Positions 57,924-64,000 of a stretch of 64,000 nucleotides of DNA are shown one piece after another. Positions within the stretch are counted from its first letter, which is position 1. Each line of letters opens with the position of its first letter. Under the pieces are notes generated by a model. The model made no database searches and had not been told where the DNA came from. It saw nothing but the letters and a program-made list of their open reading frames with translations. Origin of the DNA: Bradyrhizobium sp. 200 (GTDB taxonomy: Bacteria > Pseudomonadota > Alphaproteobacteria > Rhizobiales > Xanthobacteraceae); assembly GCF_023100945.1 (NCBI RefSeq), contig NZ_CP064689.1, forward strand, positions 2,710,001 to 2,774,000, written 5' to 3'. A program made the translations under genes and the position numbers.

Positions 57924-59108
57924 TCAAAGCACTTTCGTCGCGCCCGGGATCTGCCGCAACGCCCGCGTCAAAGCCCAGCTCAACGCGACCGTCAGCACGA
58001 ACCCGACCGTCGCCTTCACGATCGCCGGCAGGTCGTAATCGAACAGCCAGTATTGCAGCCACAGCGCGATCGGATAGTGCACCAGGAACATGCCATAGGC
58101 GTCCGCCTGCATCGGGTCGAGTAGCTTGGCGGAGCCTGATTGCCTGAACCTCTGGAAAAAGGCCAGGATCAGAAACATGATGGCCACGCTGAAGACCGTG
58201 AAGCAGATGGCATAGAGCGCTTCATACCAGTCCGGCAACGGCGACGGGTTGCCCAGAATTTCGCGCTTGATGAAGATCAGCACCCACAAGAGGCAATACG
58301 GAACGATCGCCAGCACCATCCAGTCCCAGCTAACCTTCGCCATCCGGCCGTCTGCAGCGAGCAGCCCGCGATCCATTTGCGCAACGCCGATGCCGGCGCC
58401 GAAAAAGAAGTAGGTCGCATAGAGCATGATGCGCCCGTGCTGGACCGAGAACGGCCCGAACTCGAACCAACTGCTTGGTCCGTAGTGAACCAGCCCGGGA
58501 ACGTAGAACGCGGCGGTGACGGCAAGCATGACCGCAAAGAACGCCGCGGGCCGGCGGCGACCGTGCAGCGAGAGGCGGTTGATCGGATCGAGCATGTTGG
58601 GTGACAGCCGGTACAGCAGGCAGGCAACCAGGTCGAAGGCGAACAGGACCCAGAGAAACCAGATCGGTCCGCTCGGCCACGGACCCTTCGTGACCATGTT
58701 CCACCAGTACTCCGAAAAGCCGATTTCGGGATGGTGCCGCAGGGAGATCGCGTAATAGGCGATCGGAATGACCGTGAACGCACAGATCACGAATGGCAGC
58801 GCAAGCCGAAGCAGGCGATCTTGCAAATAGTTCAGCGGTCCCTTCCGGGCGATACCCGACCAGGCGAACAGTCCCGACAGGAAAAAGAACATCGCCATGA
58901 AGAAACTGTCGGTAGCGAGCACGATCATGTCGAAGCCGAAGAACGACGTCGGATCGGTATGACCGAAATAGGTATAGGGGATGACGGCGTGGTGCAGCAG
59001 CACCACCAGCGTCAGGAATGTGCGGGCGCGATCAAGCGAAAGGTTTCGCGATTTGGCCTTGGGCACTGCGCCGACGTCGGCATGCCCCGCAGTGGAAATC
59101 GATGTCAT
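57924..59108 (-). CDS. Acyltransferase 3 family membrane protein
   Basis: The 394-residue protein has about ten helices and the acyltransferase-3 start LSLDRARTFLTLVVLLHHAVIPY, in which the HH pair stands for the catalytic histidine. FFFLSGLFAW and the C-terminal YGMFLVHYPIALWLQYWL are typical. It may acylate a glycan or act in OpgC-like succinylation. The N-terminal 20 residues are polar. Confidence 0.88.
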   Translation of the reverse strand: MTSISTAGHADVGAVPKAKSRNLSLDRARTFLTLVVLLHHAVIPYTYFGHTDPTSFFGFDMIVLATDSFFMAMFFFLSGLFAWSGIARKGPLNYLQDRLLRLALPFVICAFTVIPIAYYAISLRHHPEIGFSEYWWNMVTKGPWPSGPIWFLWVLFAFDLVACLLYRLSPNMLDPINRLSLHGRRRPAAFFAVMLAVTAAFYVPGLVHYGPSSWFEFGPFSVQHGRIMLYATYFFFGAGIGVAQMDRGLLAADGRMAKVSWDWMVLAIVPYCLLWVLIFIKREILGNPSPLPDWYEALYAICFTVFSVAIMFLILAFFQRFRQSGSAKLLDPMQADAYGMFLVHYPIALWLQYWLFDYDLPAIVKATVGFVLTVALSWALTRALRQIPGATKVL

Positions 59109-59216
59109 GGCAAGCCTCCCGGCCAGGCTGTCAGGTCAGATGTTGCCGCCCGGAACCCGATTCAGCAAGGCCCAATCGGGCGTTGGCGGGTTACTCCCTT
59201 GCAACCAGGCCGTTCC

Positions 59217-59241
59217 GGAACCGGCGGTGCGACCCGCCGTT
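59217..59241 (+). promoter_or_regulatory. EcfG-type stress promoter of DUF1328
   Basis: GGAAC (59217-59221), 16 bases, CGTT (59238-59241). The start codon at 59303 lies about 52 bases after the likely transcript start. Confidence 0.8.
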
Positions 59242-59302
59242 AGAACCAATGAATTGACGGGCCGCCGTTGGACATGGCTGTAGAAAAATTGCGGAGCAAG
59301 CA

Positions 59303-59476
59303 ATGACAATTCTCAAGTGGGCGCTGATCTTCTTTCTGGTGTCGATCGTCGCCGGCATTCTCGGCTTCACCGGCATTTCGGCGGCCTCCGCCGACATCGC
59401 CCGCTTCCTGTTCTATGTCTTTGTCGTGATCTTCCTGGTGCTGCTGATCCTCGGGCTCACGATATTCAGGGTGTAG
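59303..59476 (+). CDS. DUF1328 small membrane protein
   Basis: The 57-residue protein has two helices ([41 protein letters not shown]) and matches DUF1328 (YtjA family). GCGGAG precedes the ATG. A perfect EcfG promoter lies upstream, which agrees with the stress-linked behaviour of this family in other bacteria. Confidence 0.9.
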   Translation: MTILKWALIFFLVSIVAGILGFTGISAASADIARFLFYVFVVIFLVLLILGLTIFRV

Positions 59477-59486
59477 CTCCAAGCCT

Positions 59487-59586
59487 TCATTCCGGGATGG
59501 CGCGAAGCGCCAGACCTCAGGTGTGCAATTGCACACTGGGGAATCTCGAGATTCCGGGTTCGATGCTTCGCATCGCCCCGGAATGA
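59487..59586. repeat. Palindromic repeat with CATTCCGGG ends
   Basis: TCATTCCGGGATGGCGCGAAG pairs with CGATGCTTCGCATCGCCCCGGAATGA in part, around the self-complementary GTGTGCAATTGCACAC. It separates the convergent DUF1328 and DUF427 genes. Confidence 0.8.
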
Positions 59587-59592
59587 CAATCA

Positions 59593-59952
59593 TCAAGCCA
59601 CTTCCTCGATCGTGACCTTGTCCGGATAGAACGCCAGATGGCCCGCAATCTCGGCCATGGCCGGGAACGGCGTCTCATAGGTCCAGATTGAATTTTCGAT
59701 GCTTTTGCCGTTGGCATTAATGCTGAAATAGTTCGCATCCCCCTTGTAGGGGCAGTGCGTGGTCCGCTCGGTGCGGGCCAGCAGCGCCATATTGGCGTCC
59801 TCGCGCGGCACATATTGCACCGCCGGATAGCTGGCCTCCTTCAGGGTCAGCGCGTGGGTGGTATCGGCGACGACCACGCCGCCTACCGAGACCCGGACGC
59901 GCTTGGGGTTTGCCGTAATCGTGATCGGATGGTCGGGACCGGGCAATTTCAT
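59593..59952 (-). CDS. DUF427-family protein
   Basis: The 119-residue protein matches DUF427: RVRVSVGGVVVADTTHALTLKEA, PVQYVPREDANMALL-type strand, HCPYKGDANYFSI and WTYETPFPAMAEIAGHLAFYPDKV. Function unknown; a soluble beta-rich fold is expected. Confidence 0.93.
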   Translation of the reverse strand: MKLPGPDHPITITANPKRVRVSVGGVVVADTTHALTLKEASYPAVQYVPREDANMALLARTERTTHCPYKGDANYFSINANGKSIENSIWTYETPFPAMAEIAGHLAFYPDKVTIEEVA

Positions 59953-60136
59953 GATTTTGAGCCTCTTTTTAGGTCAGCCCGAAATGATCGGGCGCGACCG
60001 GATCTCGCGGTGTCAAACGGTTGAAGGCGGAATATAGTGCCGCCAGGCGTGACCTAGAAGAGCGTACGCGCTAGGTTTGGCTTTCACGGTCGCGCGAGCC
60101 GGCCATGATTCGAAACACCTGACGGAGACATGCTGG

Positions 60137-60409
60137 ATGCCGATGGATGCCCACGATATCGAATCGATGATCAAGGCAGCTATCCCCGATGCCGAGGTGA
60201 CGATCCGCGATCTCGCTGGCGACGGCGACCATTACGCCGCGACCGTGATCTCGGAATCCTTCCGCGGCAAGTCGCGCGTGCAGCAGCACCAGATCGTCTA
60301 TCAGTCGCTCAAGGGGCAGATGGGCGGCTTGCTGCATGCGCTGGCGCTGCAGACCGGGGTACCTAGCGGACCCGGGGTACCTAGCGGGCCCGGGGTGCCG
60401 GAGAGCTAG
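60137..60409 (+). CDS. BolA-family protein
   Basis: The 90-residue protein has the BolA/IbaG fold: IESMIKAAIPDAEVTIRDLAGDGDHYAATVISE, and FRGKSRVQQHQIVYQSLKG. It would bind a [2Fe-2S] glutaredoxin with its histidines. The tail GVPSGPGVPSGPGVPES comes from an 18-bp tandem repeat (60356-60391) not expected in the family. Confidence 0.92.
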   Translation: MPMDAHDIESMIKAAIPDAEVTIRDLAGDGDHYAATVISESFRGKSRVQQHQIVYQSLKGQMGGLLHALALQTGVPSGPGVPSGPGVPES

Positions 60410-60438
60410 TCCCCGGACGGCGGGTAGCGGGGGCATCG

Positions 60439-61617
60439 ATGACGGACAATGCACGCGGGGCGCTGTTTCGCCCGATCGTGCCGCACCAACACAGCCGCGT
60501 CACGTATGCGGAGCTGTTCTTTGATCTCGTCTTCGTCTTTGCGGTTACGCAGATCTCGCACACGCTGCTGGCGCACTTTACGCCGCTGGGCGTATTGCAG
60601 GTCACGCTGCTGTTCCTTGCGGTCTGGTGGGTGTGGGTCTTCACCTCCTGGATCACCAATTGGCTCAATCCCGAAAAGACCCCGGTCCGGCTCTTGCTGT
60701 TTGCGATGATGCTGGGCGGGCTGGTGTTGTCGACCTCGATTCCTGCGGCGTTCGACGGGCGCGGTCTGTGGTTTGCGATTGCCTATGCGGCGATGCAGGT
60801 CGGCAAGACGGTCTTTCTCTGGATCTCCACGCCGCCGTCGCGGCCGCTGGCGCGGATGAACGCCATTCGCATCACCGCATGGCTGTCGATGTCGGCGATC
60901 TTCTGGATCGCGGGCGGATTGGCGCAAGGCGAGTTGCGGCTCGTGCTTTGGGCGATTGCGCTTGCCATCGAATATATCTCGCCGGCGATGCGGTTCTGGA
61001 TACCCCGGTATGGCGCGTCTTCCGTCGCGGACTGGGTGATCGAAGGCGGCCATATGGCCGAGCGCTGCGCGCTCTTCGTCATCATCGCGCTTGGCGAATC
61101 CGTCGTCGTCACCGGCGCAACATTTGCCGAACTTGCCTGGTCGGCCGAAAGCCTTGCCGCCTTCGTCTCGGTGCTGGCCGGCAGCATCGCCATGTGGTGG
61201 ATCTATTTCCACATCGGTGCGGAAGCCGGCTCCGAACAGATATCAAGATCGAGCGAGCCGGGAAGGCTGGCGCGGCTCGCCTATACCTATCTGCACATGC
61301 CGATCGTGGCCGGCATCATCGTCGCGGCAGTGGCGGACGAACTCGTGCTGAAACACCCAAGCGGGCATTCCGATCCCAAGACAGTGATAAGCGCGATCGG
61401 CGGTCCCTTGCTGTTTCTGTTCGGGACCGTCCTGTTCAAGCACAGCTTTCGCGGCTTCCTTCAGCTCTCGCACGGGGCCGGCATCATCGCACTCTGCGTG
61501 CTCGCCTGGTTCGCGAGCGAGCTGTCGCCGCTGCTGCTGTCGGTCCTGACCACCGCGATCATGATCATGGTCGCGGTGTGGGAATCGATCTCGCTGCGAT
61601 CCGATCCGGCGGAATAG
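60439..61617 (+). CDS. Low temperature requirement A family protein
   Basis: The 392-residue protein has about ten helices and the LtrA signature: YAELFFDLVFVFAVTQIS at the N-terminus and ERCALFVIIALGESVVVTG in the middle. It is an inner-membrane protein of unknown activity; the name comes from Listeria. It starts 29 bases after bolA, so the two may be cotranscribed. Confidence 0.92.
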   Translation: MTDNARGALFRPIVPHQHSRVTYAELFFDLVFVFAVTQISHTLLAHFTPLGVLQVTLLFLAVWWVWVFTSWITNWLNPEKTPVRLLLFAMMLGGLVLSTSIPAAFDGRGLWFAIAYAAMQVGKTVFLWISTPPSRPLARMNAIRITAWLSMSAIFWIAGGLAQGELRLVLWAIALAIEYISPAMRFWIPRYGASSVADWVIEGGHMAERCALFVIIALGESVVVTGATFAELAWSAESLAAFVSVLAGSIAMWWIYFHIGAEAGSEQISRSSEPGRLARLAYTYLHMPIVAGIIVAAVADELVLKHPSGHSDPKTVISAIGGPLLFLFGTVLFKHSFRGFLQLSHGAGIIALCVLAWFASELSPLLLSVLTTAIMIMVAVWESISLRSDPAE

Positions 61618-61679
61618 CACTGCCGAGCCTTGTCGCTTCTGATCGAATCAGAGCCGGCCCTGCGGTGTTTCGCTTTGAT

Positions 61680-61762
61680 GAGTTTTCTCAACGCAAACGC
61701 GTATCCCCCGGATCAAGTCCGAGGGCAAGCTTCGCTTGAAAGCGTTCTAACTTGAAAACGCT
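61680..61762. repeat. Palindromic repeat, GCGTTTTC-related
   Basis: GATCAAGTCCGAGGGCAAGC and TTCGCTTGAAAGCGTTC match 13873-13941; a second CTTGAAAACGCTC follows. It lies between the LtrA gene and the convergent 61763 gene. Confidence 0.75.
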
Positions 61763-61996
61763 CTAATCAGGCAGCGAGCGCCTGACCGGCATAAATGGCG
61801 ACGTGTTGTGCTGATCGACGACGTTTCGAAGAACGAGATTTGACAATTGCACGACGAGCGCCCGCAGCCTGGCATTTTCCTCGATGAGGGATACCCGTTC
61901 GGTGTCCGCCTCTTGATCCCAAGCCGAGTCCTCGCGAACGGAGGACGAACTGGAATATTCCTTCCGATTGCCGGACACTGGATAAGCGTTGCCCAT
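61763..61996 (-). CDS. Small protein with C-terminal coiled coil
   Basis: The 77-residue protein starts MGNAYPVSGNRKEYSSSSSV and has a leucine-rich helix (TERVSLIEENARLRALVVQL) that could form a coiled coil. AGGGG lies nine bases before ATG 61996; an ATG at 62005 is an alternative, and the longer frame to 62128 is unlikely. No family is recognised. Confidence 0.6.
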   Translation of the reverse strand: MGNAYPVSGNRKEYSSSSSVREDSAWDQEADTERVSLIEENARLRALVVQLSNLVLRNVVDQHNTSPFMPVRRSLPD

Positions 61997-62273
61997 GACT
62001 GACATCCCCTGGCACGAACTCACCCCTAGCCGAGCCTGACGCAGAAACTCGACTGAGTCCGCGTCAAAAGTTGGACGTTTCGAAGGGCAAACGAAAGCAC
62101 AGATGGAACGTTTTGCGGGCGGCTCCATAAAGATGAAGATTTGTTAAGAAGTTTGGTTATAGTGAGAACGGCAAGGGTGCGGGGACGCGCGGCGGCGTAG
62201 CACCTTTCCATCAGACCTAGACCAGCGCGATCACTCAGAGTCCACGGATTGCCGTGGCCGGGAATACGCGCCG

Positions 62274-62573
62274 ATGAAACAAAGTGAAGCAAGAATACGC
62301 ATCATTCAGGAGTGGGACCGCTGGATCTTGAATCAGGCGATCGAGGAGGACGGACCCACTGGAAAAGACTCGTTGAAGTTCTTCCACGAGCTGCAGGATA
62401 CCGGATCGCCGCTACTGGATTTCCAGTCTCGCGGACAGGACAAGTGGCGGATCATTCACGCGTGGTTGCTGAGTGCAGACCGATTGTCCGATGACTGGAT
62501 ATCTATCGCGCCCCGGATCGCCCCAACACGCAGGATGCGGCCGGAGCGTAGGAGGTCTGACTGCAAGACGTGA
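62274..62573 (+). CDS. Hypothetical protein
   Basis: The 99-residue protein is hydrophilic and tryptophan-rich: WDRWILNQAIEEDGPTGKDSLKFFHELQ, KWRIIHAWLL, and a basic tail. GGGAA lies before the ATG. Codon use is like that of the neighbours. No family is recognised. Confidence 0.6.
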   Translation: MKQSEARIRIIQEWDRWILNQAIEEDGPTGKDSLKFFHELQDTGSPLLDFQSRGQDKWRIIHAWLLSADRLSDDWISIAPRIAPTRRMRPERRRSDCKT

Positions 62574-62626
62574 ACTGCAGAGGCTTGAACCGCAGGGACC
62601 TGAATCGCAAGGCTCGCGACCACTCC

Positions 62627-63598
62627 TCAGTCTGACGCCACCAACGCATGAACCGAAAACATCCGGTCCCGGTCGGTCCAGGATTCCCGCACCGACCAGC
62701 CGGATTCGCGCGCCAATGCGGTGAAACGGTCGATGCTGTATTTGTAGCTCGACTCGGTGTGGATGCTCTCACCCGGGCGGAATGAAAAATTCCGCCCCAG
62801 GATGCGCACCGTCTGCGCCTTCTTGGCGATCAAATGCATCTCGATGCGATGGCGCTCGCGATTATAGACCGAGCGGTGCATGAAGGCGGAAACGTCGAAA
62901 TTGCCGCCGAGCTCGCGGTTGATGCGGACCAGAACATTGAGATTGAACTTCGCGGTGACGCCGGCAGCGTCGTTATAGGCATTGTAAAGGACGCGCTCGT
63001 TCTTTTCGAGATCGACGCCGATGATGATCTGCGCGCCTTCGCCAAGAATCTCGCGCGCGCTGCGCAGGAAGGCGCGCGCTTCGTCCGGCTCGAAATTGCC
63101 GAGCGTCGATCCCGGAAAGAAACCGACCTTCGGCATCCCTTCGATCTCGGCCGGCAGGGCAAACGGCGCGGTGAAATCGGCGGCAACCGGATAGACGCCG
63201 AGATCGGGAAAATCCTTGCGCAAGGCGCTCGCCTGCGCGTTCAGGAAGTCGCCGGAAATGTCAACCGGGACATAGGCGCCGAAATCGCAGCGCTCCAGCA
63301 GCAGACGGACCTTGGTGGTCGCGCCGGCGCCGAATTCCACCAGCGCGGCCCCCTTGGGGATGATGGAAACGATTTCGTCGCCGCGGCCGCGCAGAATGCC
63401 GAGCTCGGTGCGGGTCGGATAATATTCCGGCAGAACCGTGATCTGCTCGAACAGTTCGGAGCCTGCGGCGTCGTAGAAATATTTCGGCGACAGCCGCTTG
63501 GGAAATTGCGACAGGTCGCCGATCACGTCGCCGGCAAAGGCGGAAGTCTGCTCATCGAACGGGTAGCTTTGGGCCAAAGCGGCGGCGTGCACATTCAT
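62627..63598 (-). CDS. egtD: L-histidine N-alpha-methyltransferase EgtD
   Basis: The 323-residue SAM-dependent enzyme trimethylates histidine to hercynine, the first step of ergothioneine synthesis. SPKYFYDAAGSELFEQITVLPEYYPTRTE, LVEFGAGATTKVRLLL and FFPGSTLGNFEPDEA are diagnostic of the DUF2260/EgtD family. ATG 63598 follows AGGAGA; the frame to 63631 is not needed. It follows egtB on the same strand. Confidence 0.96.
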   Translation of the reverse strand: MNVHAAALAQSYPFDEQTSAFAGDVIGDLSQFPKRLSPKYFYDAAGSELFEQITVLPEYYPTRTELGILRGRGDEIVSIIPKGAALVEFGAGATTKVRLLLERCDFGAYVPVDISGDFLNAQASALRKDFPDLGVYPVAADFTAPFALPAEIEGMPKVGFFPGSTLGNFEPDEARAFLRSAREILGEGAQIIIGVDLEKNERVLYNAYNDAAGVTAKFNLNVLVRINRELGGNFDVSAFMHRSVYNRERHRIEMHLIAKKAQTVRILGRNFSFRPGESIHTESSYKYSIDRFTALARESGWSVRESWTDRDRMFSVHALVASD

Positions 63599-63643
63599 GA
63601 TACTCTCCTGAACGCGCTTTCCGGCGCGCATAATTCATGTTGG

Positions 63644-63689
63644 GCATGATCCTGTTCGGAAAACCGGTACCCACTTTTCCGGATCATGC
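63644..63689. repeat. Palindromic repeat between egtB and egtD
   Basis: GCATGATCC and GGATCATGC frame an inner pair GGAAAACCGGTACCCACTTTTCC. It is a common rhizobial palindrome from memory. It lies in the 94-base gap between egtB and egtD. Confidence 0.85.
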
Positions 63690-63692
63690 ATC

Positions 63693-64000
63693 TCAGGCGT
63701 AGTCGGCGAGGCGCAGCCCCGTGAATTGCCAGCGGTGGTGCGGGTAGAAGAAGTTACGGTAGGTGATACGGCTGTGGCCGGCTGGAGTTGCAAGCGAAGA
63801 GCCGCGCAGCACGAGCTGGTTGACCATGAACTTGCCGTTATATTCGCCCAGCGCACCCTCGATCGCGCGGTAGCCGGGGTAGGGCGAATAGGAGCTGCGG
63901 GTCCACTGCCAGACGATGCCGAAGGCGTCGTTGAGCTGGCCGGCCCGGGCAGCTACTTCCCACTCCATCTCGGTCGGCAGATGGCGGCCGGCCCAGCGCG
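63693..64000 (-). CDS. egtB: Ergothioneine biosynthesis protein EgtB, C-terminal part
   Basis: The 102 visible residues belong to the C-terminal FGE-sulfatase-like domain of EgtB, the iron enzyme that joins hercynine to a thiol. [43 protein letters not shown] and [21 protein letters not shown] are typical. The start lies beyond the right edge. It precedes egtD in the same direction. Confidence 0.93.
   Translation of the reverse strand, partial: RWAGRHLPTEMEWEVAARAGQLNDAFGIVWQWTRSSYSPYPGYRAIEGALGEYNGKFMVNQLVLRGSSLATPAGHSRITYRNFFYPHHRWQFTGLRLADYA

Overview
The window reads as chromosomal DNA of a GC-rich alphaproteobacterium, most likely Bradyrhizobium or a close relative. The reasons are the RecA, AlaS, GcvP and Icd sequences, the alphaproteobacterial LexA box before recA, GGAAC-N16-CGTT (EcfG-type) promoters, an F1-ATPase inhibitor zeta (DUF1476) gene, and many palindromic intergenic repeats of a kind I associate with Bradyrhizobium. 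No rRNA, tRNA, CRISPR array or intact transposon was seen.

Layout. 1-7900: envelope and secreted functions (a two-partner-secretion transporter, a lipoprotein, a caspase-like protein, a PQQ dehydrogenase with a C-terminal membrane anchor, a PAP2 phosphatase). 7900-16860: an accessory stretch with truncated genes, dispersed repeats, many proteins under 100 residues, several of them paralogous pairs, a MASE4 histidine kinase flanked by duplicated 210-bp blocks, and an IS21-like repeat array beside recA. 16860-26090: recA with an SOS box, the glycine cleavage operon gcvT-gcvH-gcvP under a tandem glycine riboswitch, and alaS. 26100-33500: membrane and secreted proteins, a PPK2 polyphosphate kinase, a SulP transporter and a small RlpA-like protein. 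33500-36450: icd and a TrmJ-DUF559 fusion.

36570-40100 holds a TetR regulator divergent from an OsmC / acyl-CoA dehydrogenase / rhodanese operon that has a well-spaced sigma-54 promoter. 41000-46980 is a cyanate module: a PAS-PAS-AAA+ sigma-54 activator, an operator array, a sigma-54 promoter, a nitrate/cyanate-type ABC transporter and cyanase. 47050-48905 holds a PEP-mutase-family enzyme and a LysR regulator. 48950-57820 contains the ATPase inhibitor and purC-purS-purQ, a Bug-type binding protein, a peptide-type binding protein and purL. 57900-64000 holds an acyltransferase, small stress-type proteins, BolA, LtrA and the ergothioneine genes egtD and egtB (partial).

Two regulatory themes emerge that no single gene shows. 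First, there are two sigma-54 promoters, one with its probable activator next door. Second, EcfG-type general stress promoters lie 20-60 bp before several orphan small genes (starts at 14474, 15525, 16472, 52771 and 59303), which suggests that much of the small-protein content belongs to the general stress response.
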